Shown here one piece after another: positions 1 through 5,657 of a stretch of 5,657 nt of DNA. Both the position numbers and the translations under genes were made by a program. Numbering within the stretch: the first letter of the stretch is position 1; each line of letters opens with the position of its first letter. Location: NCBI GenBank assembly GCA_947074265.1, contig CAMTPD010000137.1, forward strand, positions 1 to 5,657, read 5' to 3'. Source of the DNA: an uncultured Porphyromonadaceae bacterium. GTDB lineage: Bacteria > Bacteroidota > Bacteroidia > Bacteroidales > CAMTPD01. The notes beneath the pieces are model-generated. The model worked only from the letters and a program-made list of their open reading frames with translations, was not told the DNA's origin and ran no database searches.

Positions 1-46
1 AGATTCTCCGGAGTGACTGGAGTTCAGACGTGTGCTCTTCCGATCT
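1..46 (+). other. Illumina P7-side adapter with index (artefact)
   Basis: This is synthetic sequence, not genomic. Bases 1-4 (AGAT) match the end of the P7 flow-cell segment, 5-12 (TCTCCGGA) are an 8-nt index, and 13-46 match the 34-nt TruSeq multiplexing read-2 primer that ends in GCTCTTCCGATCT. The index is the reverse complement of TCCGGAGA, which I recall as TruSeq HT i7 index D702. Genomic sequence starts at 47. The adapter happens to be open in the frame of the next gene, and its GTG at 32 gives a false start with five artificial residues (MLFRS). Confidence 0.97.
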
Positions 47-2003
47 GTGCATCCTGGAGAAGTTTGTGGGTCGCATGTAATGCATGGATTCATCAAATTT
101 ATAACTTCTTCAAATCCGCTTGCAGTTGAACTCAGAGGGAAATTGATAATAAAGATAATACCAATGATGAACATAGACGGTGTAATTATTGGGAATCATC
201 GTTGTTGTCTCTCAGGACACGATCTAAATCGGCAATTTGCTAATCCAAACCCAAAATTGCATCCCAGTGTCTATGCTGTAAAACGATTAATAAGAAATCT
301 GAAAGCAGAAAATGTAGCAATCTTTGGATATATAGATTTACATGGACACTCTAATAAAAAATGCTCCTTTATATATGGACCATATTACCCATTACACATG
401 CTTAGATATGTAAAAGTTCGCATATTGGCAAAATTACTCTCGAGGAGAACACAAATGTTCAGATATTATGCTTGTAAATTCAGTGAAGAATCTTCAAAAA
501 TGAACACTGCACGATTAGTTATTTCAAGGGAATTTGATGTCATGAATAGTCTTACTCTTGAAAATTCATTCTACGGATTTTTAGATGAAGATAGAAAAAC
601 TATAGAATACTGTTCTAAATTCTATGAACAAATAGGTGAGCATCTTGGAGAGTCCTTAGCAGATAATTTACATATTATAGATGAAGAAAATATTTCAAGG
701 ATGAAGAGAGTAATTGAAAACCGAAGACGAAAAAGAATTATAGTAAAGCATAAAACCAGGCAGAAAACAAAGAATAAAAAAGTGAATCCAATTGATCCCG
801 TAAAATTAAACATAGCGGATTTCGTTCCATTGGATAGAACAGAAAACGATAGGGTGATTCGTCTAGAAGAATATTATCATGATCCAAGTATATTTAGTGA
901 TATTTCCCAATCTAAAGCACCTAAATTGAATGAAATATTTGAGAGTATAAAAGAAGATTTAAAAAAAGAAGAATTACAACAAAGTGATTCCAGCTCGGAT
1001 TCAAATGAATCTGATAATCTCACTAATGATGAAACTACTGATGCAGTAAATAACATATTAGCTGTAATAAAAGAGTTTCCTAGCGTGAATCCTAGTTTTG
1101 ATAATTCAGGAAAATCATCCCCTTCAAAAGATTTTTCAAAAAATCATAGGAAAATAATTGACATCCACAATGATGAAGTGAGAGATTCACCAAATAATAT
1201 TAATAAAAGTGTAAAAACTGAAACTAAGTTTAAGGCACCAATGTTTCCTACAAGTAATCCTACTTTTAGCCATTCCTTTAAGCGACCACGTAAAAAGCTC
1301 AATGATAGTAAAAATTCATTAAGACCTTTAGCGAGACCTGAGTATGTTTATCATTTATTATAGAGGAATTATATACAAATATAATCCAAGTGGTGAATAT
1401 AAATGCATTTTATATCCAGGTGCATCTCAATTAGAAATGGCAAATCCTTTAAAAATCTCTAAAATACAAAATAACAATCCTTGCCATAGGCCTAAAACAA
1501 GTATGCAAAGACCCAGTAAATTTACACCTTCTAATGAAAAAATTCATCAAATTTCAAATCATTCATATGATAATGGTATTGAATCTGGGAGTGTAAAGAA
1601 TAGAAAATTTTCCCGTTGCTTAGATAATTCTCGTTGTCTACCTAGTTCTGTAATTATACCACAGCCTTTGAATCAATTACCTACAGGGGAAGATACTGAA
1701 ACATTTACATCTCTAGTTAAAGCATTGAGTATAACTTCTTGTAGTAGAAAGACTCAATCTAATAAAAGTTCATTAAAACAAACTACACAAAAAACAAAGC
1801 ATAGTGATGCCTTGAACTCCTCGTTCCATAATGCAAAATCTGAAGTAAAAATAACTGATTCAGTATATTCTTCTTCTGAGATGAACAATGGAAGCTTAGC
1901 ACATATAAATTATGGACATCCAGTGCCATCAACTTCTTCCAAGCGAAAAAGCGTTTTAATAAGATATGGAAAGAGTAATGATGGAATTATTCATAATAAC
2001 TAA
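47..2003 (+). CDS. Cytosolic carboxypeptidase (M14, CCP/AGBL-like), 5'-truncated, +1 frameshift
   Basis: A 651-residue C-terminal part of a ciliate zinc carboxypeptidase, read 47-1360 (438 codons) and then 1362-2000 (213 codons) after a +1 shift at a TAG. Numbering from V at 47, the visible M14 motifs are HPGE with zinc ligands H2 and E5, NIDG at 42-45 followed by DLNR at 59-62 (Asn/Arg carboxylate binding), DLHGH at 97-101 with the third zinc ligand H99, and TLE with catalytic E172. All key residues are present, so the enzyme looks active. The CCP family removes glutamates from tubulin tails and other proteins, which suits a ciliate rich in modified microtubules. The catalytic domain ends near residue 205. 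A Lys/Arg-rich stretch follows (about 219-247), then an acidic Ser-rich stretch (about 314-325) and a long polar, probably disordered tail spanning the frameshift. The N-terminal CCP domain is lost at the adapter. All Cys codons are TGT/TGC and all Gln codons CAA/CAG. The paralogue (CCP1-6 type) cannot be assigned. Confidence 0.85.
1358..1364 (+). promoter_or_regulatory. Putative +1 ribosomal frameshift site (TTA-TAG-A)
   Basis: The carboxypeptidase frame runs into TAG at 1361-1363, preceded by TTA TTA. Skipping one base at the stop puts translation at AGA (1362), and the new frame is open for 213 codons with similar composition up to TAA at 2001. Euplotes is known for frequent +1 shifting at internal stops, most often after AAA; here the preceding codon is TTA, which is less typical. 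No homopolymer lies at the site that would readily explain a sequencing indel. An assembly error, a small intron or two separate genes remain possible. Confidence 0.6.
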
Positions 2004-2047
2004 TTCATTAATATATCATTTTATTATTCATCCTTTGTTATATTCAA
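2004..2047 (+). other. Short 3' UTR / subtelomeric spacer of nanochromosome
   Basis: Only 44 very AT-rich bases separate the TAA stop from the telomere. This compactness is typical of gene-sized spirotrich macronuclear chromosomes. No AATAAA is present. TTCAA (TTGAA on the other strand) directly abuts the telomere at 2043-2047. In Euplotes, translation termination depends on closeness to the mRNA 3' end, which fits the position of this last TAA. Confidence 0.7.
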
Positions 2048-2083
2048 GGGGTTTTGGGGTTTTGGGGTTTTGGGGTTTTGGGG
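2048..2083 (+). repeat. Spirotrich ciliate telomere, (GGGGTTTT)4GGGG
   Basis: Four perfect GGGGTTTT units plus a final GGGG, 36 bases in all, read outward as the G-rich strand of a right-hand chromosome end. This is the Euplotes/Oxytricha/Stylonychia repeat and is unknown in bacteria. Genuine DNA should end here, but the sequence instead runs directly into bacterial coding DNA. Two further G's (2084-2085) fit the bacterial codon series (..G GTA TCC) and are assigned to that side. The unit number in an assembled contig may not reflect the native length. Confidence 0.95.
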
Positions 2084-2084
2084 G

Positions 2085-2681
2085 GTATCCATGGGACCGC
2101 CACAAGCCGAAGCTGCGCTACGCGAAGCCATGGTATTCGGTGCCGACAAAGCCGTATTGCTTTCCGATCGCGCCTTTGCCGGAAGCGACACGTGGAGTAC
2201 AAGTGCGATATTGGCAGCAGCCGTACGCAAACTGGGCAAGGGCGATATTTTGCTCTTTGGCAAGCAAGCCATCGATGGCGACACGGCACAGGTAGGACCG
2301 GGTGTAGCGGCACAACTCAACCTGCCGCAGCTTACCGACATGGTACGCATTTGCGAACTTGGCGACAAAGACATTATACTGGAAAAACGTACCGACCTTG
2401 GTGTGCAAAAGCTTCGCGTTACGCTTCCGTGCGCCGTAACCGTAACCAAAGAGGCCAACAAGCTTCCTCATCCTACCATTCGCCAGTGGGAGGCAGCGCA
2501 AACAAAGCCGCTTGTTCGTTGGGGGCTGCAAGACTTGCAGGTAAATCCCGACCAGATTGGACTCACCGGCTCGCCTACTCGCGTTGTACGCACCGGTGTA
2601 CCCGAGCGGGCAGGTAGCGTGCGCATGTTTGAAAATGCAAAAGAACTGGCATCACTACTCATAACCTTGGAAACCGTTTGA
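2085..2681 (+). CDS. etfB: Electron transfer flavoprotein beta subunit, 5'-truncated
   Basis: This is 198 residues of an EtfB/FixA subunit; the family is about 260 residues, so roughly the first 60 are missing. Reading starts mid-protein at VSMGPPQA, a classic internal EtfB motif, directly after the telomere. The ATG at 2091 inside that motif is not a true start. Other signatures are GKQAIDGDTAQVGP (nucleotide/FAD binding loop), SPTRVV (2571-2588), and the C-terminal arm ending in ELASLLITLETV. The DGDTAQVGP form resembles EtfB of clostridial bifurcating complexes, where EtfB binds a second FAD rather than AMP; assignment to that group is an inference. The stop TGA is separated from etfA by one base, so the two genes are co-transcribed and probably translationally coupled. 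Codon use and GC are bacterial and unlike the sequence before 2084. The promoter and start lie outside the bacterial fragment. Confidence 0.93.
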   Translation, partial: VSMGPPQAEAALREAMVFGADKAVLLSDRAFAGSDTWSTSAILAAAVRKLGKGDILLFGKQAIDGDTAQVGPGVAAQLNLPQLTDMVRICELGDKDIILEKRTDLGVQKLRVTLPCAVTVTKEANKLPHPTIRQWEAAQTKPLVRWGLQDLQVNPDQIGLTGSPTRVVRTGVPERAGSVRMFENAKELASLLITLETV

Positions 2682-2682
2682 T

Positions 2683-3879
2683 ATGAAAGTTCACCCGTTA
2701 CATATAGACACAACCGCGTGCATTCAATGTGAAGCATGCGTGGGCGCTTGTAGTTACAATGCCCTTTCGATGGGCGAATACCCCGAAATAGACGCAGATG
2801 CCTGCCAGCTTTGCAACGCTTGCGTCTCGGAATGTCCTACAGAAGCCATTACAATCGAAACCGCCAACGTTACCACGGCTCACTTAAGTCAGTATGCCGG
2901 TATTTGGGTGTTGTGCGAACTCAACAACGGTGCCGTAAATCCCGTTACGTTACAACTCCTTGGCAAGGCCTGCGAATTGGCGCAACAAAATAACGAGATC
3001 GTATCGGCCGTGGTGCTTGGTGCGTGTAGCTACGATGCATGCAACGAGCTCATCGCCTACGGTGCAGACAAAATCTACCATGCCAACCACAACGGTCTCA
3101 ACACAATGCTTGAGAACAGATATGCCGAGGTATTGGCAGATTTGTCGCAATGTTACAAACCATCCGTTATCTTGATCGGAGCCACAGCCTTTGGGCGCGG
3201 TGTTTCGGCACGTGCGGCGGCTCGACTGCAAACCGGGCTTACGGCTGACTGTACCGAGCTTCGTATCGACAACGCAACGGGCAACTTGCTTCAGCAACGT
3301 CCCGCATTCGGTGGTAACTTGCTGGCTACGATCGAGACGCCTCATCACCGTCCGCAGATGGCTTCGGTGCGTCCGGGCGTGATGCAAATGCAAACTCCCG
3401 ACTTCAACCGTAAAGGGCTTATCATCGAACATACGTTCGACGCGGCTTTGCTCAACGACGGTATTACCTTACTCGAAGAGCATGCCGATACAACTGCCAA
3501 GCAACGTATCGAAGATGCCGACGTATTGATTGCGGCCGGCAAAGGCATACAAGGCAAAGAACACATCGGTAACTTGGAACAACTAGCCGGTTTGCTCGGC
3601 GGAATGGTAGCCGGTTCTCGTGCTGCCGTAGAAGCGGGCTGGATATCGGTAGCACATCAGGTAGGCCAAACGGGCAAAAGTGTTTCACCACGCGTGTACA
3701 TTGCCTGCGGCATCAGCGGACAAATACAACACACCTCTGGCATTAATAATGTGGAGACGGTGATAGCCATCAACAACGATCCCGATGCGCCGATCTTCGA
3801 AATGGCACATTACGGCATCGTGGGCAACGCACAAGAGATTGTGCCCGAATTGATACAGATTTTGAGAGCGAATGTTTAG
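2683..3879 (+). CDS. etfA: Electron transfer flavoprotein alpha subunit with N-terminal 2x[4Fe-4S] ferredoxin domain
   Basis: A complete 398-residue EtfA/FixB, about 60-70 residues longer than ordinary EtfA because of an N-terminal ferredoxin module. Its two cluster motifs are C13-x2-C16-x2-C19-x3-C23 and C41-x2-C44-x2-C47-x3-C51-P52. The EtfA body starts near residue 70. The C-terminal FAD domain shows SR at 312-313, GQTGK at 328-332, GISGQIQH at 343-350 and NNDPDAPIFEMAHYG from 364, all canonical. The protein would pair with EtfB and shuttle electrons between a flavoprotein dehydrogenase and ferredoxin or NADH in the cytoplasm. Ferredoxin-fused EtfA is known from anaerobes, for example caffeyl-CoA reductase CarE of Acetobacterium. 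The ATG lies one base after the etfB stop and precedes the first Cys motif by 12 residues, which supports the start. No dehydrogenase gene follows, so its partner cannot be named from this window. Confidence 0.95.
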   Translation: MKVHPLHIDTTACIQCEACVGACSYNALSMGEYPEIDADACQLCNACVSECPTEAITIETANVTTAHLSQYAGIWVLCELNNGAVNPVTLQLLGKACELAQQNNEIVSAVVLGACSYDACNELIAYGADKIYHANHNGLNTMLENRYAEVLADLSQCYKPSVILIGATAFGRGVSARAAARLQTGLTADCTELRIDNATGNLLQQRPAFGGNLLATIETPHHRPQMASVRPGVMQMQTPDFNRKGLIIEHTFDAALLNDGITLLEEHADTTAKQRIEDADVLIAAGKGIQGKEHIGNLEQLAGLLGGMVAGSRAAVEAGWISVAHQVGQTGKSVSPRVYIACGISGQIQHTSGINNVETVIAINNDPDAPIFEMAHYGIVGNAQEIVPELIQILRANV

Positions 3880-3901
3880 TAGCTCTTTGATTATACAGAG
3901 A

Positions 3902-3922
3902 TTCCTCGAGTAGGAAGTTTTT
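3902..3922 (+). terminator. Small hairpin plus T-run after etfA
   Basis: TTCCT (3902-3906) and AGGAA (3912-3916) form a 5-bp stem with a 5-base loop, followed by GTTTTT. It lies 22 bases after the etfA stop. The stem is short, so on its own this is a weak candidate. Confidence 0.4.
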
Positions 3923-3938
3923 CAAAAGTCGAAAATAG

Positions 3939-3974
3939 AAAGAGGGGTAGGCGTGATGCCTGTTACCCTCTTTT
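3939..3974 (+). terminator. Intrinsic terminator of the etfBA operon
   Basis: AAAGAGGG (3939-3946) pairs with CCCTCTTT (3966-3973). After a bulged G, TA/TA pairing (3948-3949 with 3964-3965) and an inner GGC/GCC stem (3950-3952 with 3958-3960) enclose the loop GTGAT. The downstream arm ends in TTTT. It lies about 60 bases after etfA, with no gene immediately beyond on this strand. Confidence 0.75.
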
Positions 3975-4367
3975 GCGTTTATGGTCACTTTGTTTCGTTT
4001 GCGTCCTTTCCCAACCGCCCCTTATTGTAAAAAGCCTATTATTTTGCCCGAAAAGGAATCAAACGCCAAAGCTCGCTTCTTACCACTCAAAAGGTTCTTT
4101 TTTCGCTAGATGATCAAAAGTTCGAATCGTTTCGGATCTAACGTATTGTCGCAATTTTGGGCGAGGCAATAACCAATGCCGAACGTTGTCTATAACGACA
4201 TTCGAAACCGGCTTTCATTATCTTACAAATCGAGTACTTACTCTTTCTTTTTGATTTGGCGAACTCTCTCACAGTGGCTTTGGAGCTGAGCATCTAAGGT
4301 ATTGGGGCAGTCACAGCAGCCTCATCGAAACAACGCACCATCTTTATCACACATACCTTTCTGGGCA
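3975..4367. other. Intergenic region with no recognisable gene
   Basis: No open frame here reads as a protein on either strand; the open stretches are short, low-quality or antisense to etfA. GTTCGAATC at 4120 resembles a tRNA T-loop, but no tRNA fold surrounds it. Near the right end an inverted pair, ACGCACCAT (4333-4341) and ATGGTGCGT (4371-4379), could fold across a 29-base loop, and its right arm covers the first heptamer of the repeat array. No promoter could be assigned with confidence. Confidence 0.6.
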
Positions 4368-4379
4368 CGCATGGTGCGT
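4333..4379. repeat. 9-bp inverted repeat at the array's left edge
   Basis: ACGCACCAT (4333-4341) is the exact reverse complement of ATGGTGCGT (4371-4379), with 29 bases between. The right arm contains the first core (GGTGCGT) of the 22-nt array. It may be a structured or protein-bound boundary; a 9-bp match at this distance could also be chance. Confidence 0.4.
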
Positions 4380-4587
4380 ACTTTTAGTCACCGCAGTGAG
4401 TGAAAAAAGTATTCACGGTGAGTAAATTGATTCACCACGAAGAGTTTGTGAAGTGTCCGTGAAGACTATTTTTGTTTTCCTCGAAGACGATTTACACTCT
4501 TCACGAAAACATAATTTGGTTTTCACGAGAACTAAATAACGTTTTCGTAAGAACCAAACGACCTTTTTGCAAGAACCTTGCATGCTT
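4368..4587. repeat. Degenerate tandem array, 22-nt period, about 10 units
   Basis: Ten consecutive 22-base units, in fixed register without indels. A 7-base core occurs at 4373, 4395, 4417, 4439, 4461, 4483, 4505, 4527, 4549 and 4571: GGTGCGT, AGTGAGT, GGTGAGT, GAAGAGT, GAAGACT, GAAGACG, GAAAACA, GAGAACT, AAGAACC, AAGAACC. Most cores from 4417 on are preceded by a variant of TTCAC or TTCG; the remaining ~10 bases vary. A 22-base period is not a multiple of 3, so the array does not encode a peptide repeat, and the open minus-strand frames crossing it are not credible genes. The period is about two helical turns, so cores would face the same side of the helix. I recall a Porphyromonas gingivalis MITE class ('BrickBuilt') with a nested minisatellite of about this unit size; relatedness is untested. 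Confidence 0.8.
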
Positions 4588-4830
4588 TTTTGCCCTATTA
4601 TACCGCAAAACCACATACGCGCAGTGATGATGCCTCAAAAAAGACGACCTGTATTCATAAAATGGTGATTTGAGGGATGCGGAAAGGCTGTTTTCCGAAG
4701 GTGAAAAACTACTTGATTTCTGCAATCCAGGAGATCAAACCATCGAAAAAAGCCTGTTTGGGCTTGCCCGAAACCTCTTTGGCGTTTTGCGTCAATACGA
4801 CTTATTATATTTTACAAGGGTACAGAGAGA
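4588..4830. other. Intergenic region; possible small ORF or gene remnant at 4670-4840 (+)
   Basis: No recognised gene. The plus-strand frame opening after TAA at 4658 and ending in TAA at 4838-4840 reads like protein: from a TTG at 4670 it gives 56 residues including AERLFSEGEKLLDF and SLFGLARNLFGVLRQYDLLY, with bacterial-type codons. It has no ATG and no clear ribosome binding site, so it may be a decayed gene end or chance. Another plus-strand frame from ATG at 4677 runs antisense into the M56-TonB gene and is rejected as a gene. Confidence 0.35.
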
Positions 4831-4861
4831 AGGCGGATAAGAGTAAACCTCCTATCCGCCT
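4831..4861 (-). terminator. Hairpin downstream of the M56-TonB gene
   Basis: AGGCGGATA (4831-4839) pairs perfectly with TATCCGCCT (4853-4861) around a 13-base loop, 33 bases past the stop of the minus-strand gene. No T-run follows on either strand, so it is a stable hairpin that may end or stabilise the transcript rather than a textbook intrinsic terminator. Confidence 0.5.
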
Positions 4862-4894
4862 CAACCTAGATATCTTGTATTTGTGTTTTGTATG

Positions 4895-5656
4895 CTACAT
4901 CTGTAGTCTGAATTGTACCGGCACCGTGTATTTTACATTTACGGGATTACCTCGTTGCGAACCCGGTTTCCAGTCGGGCATTGCATTAATCACTCGTAAC
5001 GCCTCTTTATCAAGAGAAGGGTCTACTCCTCTTACAACGGTTGCATCGGCTACTTGTCCATCTTTATTGACTACAAACTGCACTACGACACGTCCTTGTA
5101 TTCCGTTCTCTTGCGCAACAACCGGATACTTAACGTTTCTGGCAATAAAGCCCATTAGGCTGCGTTGTCCTCCCGGAAACTCCGGCATGTCTTCTACGGT
5201 AACAAAAATCTCTTCGTTCGGGTCTAATGGTTTTGGCGCCGGTTTCTCTACCACCAACGATACAGGTTGCTCTGCTTGTTTTTGTTGCATAACGTGAGGC
5301 AAACTAACTTGAGCTAAAGGGTTTACTGCCGACAACTGAACCGGGATCTCTTTTAGTTCCGACACCATAGAGTTGGCCAGTTTCGTTACAGTCTCAATGC
5401 TATTCGTGGCGATAAATAAAATACATATCGGAACGATCAATACGTATTTCGCACGCGCAATACTGCACGACCGCTTTTGATTAAGCACGAGAATCCTTTT
5501 CTTTAAGTTGTAGTAATTGAATCCGGTATGCAATACCGACATTGGTGTGCCGCTGGCAACCCCTACCAAATGATATTGATATGCCTTGGCATCTACACCG
5601 GAATCAACAACTGCATTGTCTGCTATGTACTCGAGGTTTTGTTCTACCTCGCGCGA
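4895..5656 (-). CDS. M56 (BlaR1-like) peptidase–TonB C-terminal fusion, 5'-truncated by window edge
   Basis: The last 253 residues of a larger membrane protein; the frame stays open to the window edge. From the edge, residues 7-13 read NLEYIAD, the conserved segment of M56/BlaR1-type metallopeptidases that likely carries the third zinc ligand. AYQYHL (25-30) and NYYNLKKRILVLNQK (47-61) follow, typical of Bacteroidetes M56 proteins. A membrane segment (about 71-84, YVLIVPICILFIAT) leads to a periplasmic linker with Pro/Lys (EKPAPKP), then a TonB_C domain from FPGG (160) through KYP (176-178) to the end (VPVQFRLQ). The TTG at 5569 lies inside the M56 segment and is not a start. TonB_C domains contact outer-membrane TonB-dependent receptors; in M56 fusions the role is thought to be envelope sensing or energising, and the exact function is unknown. 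The M56 HExxH site, and perhaps a BlaI-type regulator gene, would lie beyond the edge. It converges with etfBA. Confidence 0.88.
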   Translation of the reverse strand, partial: SREVEQNLEYIADNAVVDSGVDAKAYQYHLVGVASGTPMSVLHTGFNYYNLKKRILVLNQKRSCSIARAKYVLIVPICILFIATNSIETVTKLANSMVSELKEIPVQLSAVNPLAQVSLPHVMQQKQAEQPVSLVVEKPAPKPLDPNEEIFVTVEDMPEFPGGQRSLMGFIARNVKYPVVAQENGIQGRVVVQFVVNKDGQVADATVVRGVDPSLDKEALRVINAMPDWKPGSQRGNPVNVKYTVPVQFRLQM

Positions 5657-5657
5657 T

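Noticed and set aside
47..1363. Oxytricha/Stylonychia genetic code for the ciliate gene
   Set aside because: All Gln codons are CAA/CAG and no TAA/TAG falls within the conserved domain. Reading the TAG at 1361 as Gln gives only 11 more codons before TGA.
2024..2461. Minus-strand and other-frame openings across etfB
   Set aside because: They are shadows of etfB, and some run through the telomere repeat, giving artificial PKTPKPQNP-type peptides.
47..2681. Horizontal transfer of bacterial etfBA to a ciliate chromosome
   Set aside because: The bacterial gene is cut mid-codon series exactly after a telomere, keeps bacterial operon spacing and terminators, and shows no ciliate features. A chimera explains this better.
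4115..4133. tRNA-like T-loop GTTCGAATC
   Set aside because: No acceptor stem, anticodon arm or D-loop can be formed around it, and the T-stem has a mismatch.
4368..4587. CRISPR array
   Set aside because: The period is only 22 nt, the repeat core is short and drifts, there are no proper spacers and no cas genes are visible.
4035..4601. 8-bp direct repeat CCTATTAT (4035-4042 and 4594-4601) as a target-site duplication around the array
   Set aside because: An 8-bp match within 600 bases is expected by chance, and no terminal inverted repeats adjoin the copies.
4413..4725. Minus-strand frames across the 22-nt array as genes
   Set aside because: They are chance openings through a non-triplet repeat, with no domain, ribosome binding site or homology that I recognise.
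4677..5297. 206-codon plus-strand frame as a gene
   Set aside because: From 4898 on it is antisense to the clearly coding TonB domain; its product is rich in Cys/Thr and matches no family I know.

Overview
The window is not one natural locus. It is a chimeric contig with three parts: a sequencing adapter, the end of a ciliate macronuclear nanochromosome, and a piece of a Bacteroidales-type bacterial chromosome. Positions 1-46 are an Illumina P7-side adapter, with the end of the flow-cell sequence, an 8-nt index and the TruSeq read-2 primer. Positions 47-2083 are AT-rich eukaryotic DNA ending in a G4T4 telomere. Positions 2084-5657 are bacterial DNA with clearly higher GC.

The eukaryotic part holds one gene, truncated at its 5' side by the adapter. 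It encodes a cytosolic carboxypeptidase (M14 family, CCP/AGBL/Nna1-like, a tubulin deglutamylase family) with the zinc and catalytic motifs in order and a long basic, Ser-rich tail. Its reading frame meets a TAG at 1361-1363 and continues coherently in the +1 frame to a TAA at 2001-2003. A stop-codon +1 frameshift, a 44-nt 3' untranslated region, a (GGGGTTTT)4GGGG telomere and TAA/TAG acting as stops together point to Euplotes. An Oxytricha/Stylonychia code would reassign TAA/TAG to Gln. No in-frame TGA is present, so the Euplotes UGA=Cys code cannot be confirmed here.

The bacterial part begins inside an etfB gene, whose first ~60 codons are missing at the junction. It continues with etfA, one base downstream, which carries an N-terminal 2x[4Fe-4S] ferredoxin domain. 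The pair would form an electron transfer flavoprotein passing electrons between ferredoxin, NADH and acyl-CoA/enoyl-CoA-type dehydrogenases in an anaerobe. Terminator-like hairpins follow. An intergenic region of about 1 kb (3880-4894) then holds a degenerate tandem array with a strict 22-nt period (about 10 units, 4368-4587), whose conserved heptamer drifts progressively from one end to the other. At the right edge, on the minus strand, is the 3' part of a Bacteroidetes M56 (BlaR1-like) peptidase/TonB C-terminal fusion gene, open to the window edge.

EtfBA and the M56-TonB gene converge on the intergenic region and have no evident functional link. The ciliate and bacterial genes do not work together. 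The bacterium is most simply food, a symbiont or a contaminant of the ciliate culture, or a library chimera. The points most worth a second look are the telomere-to-bacterium junction, the TTA-TAG +1 frameshift and the drifting 22-nt array.
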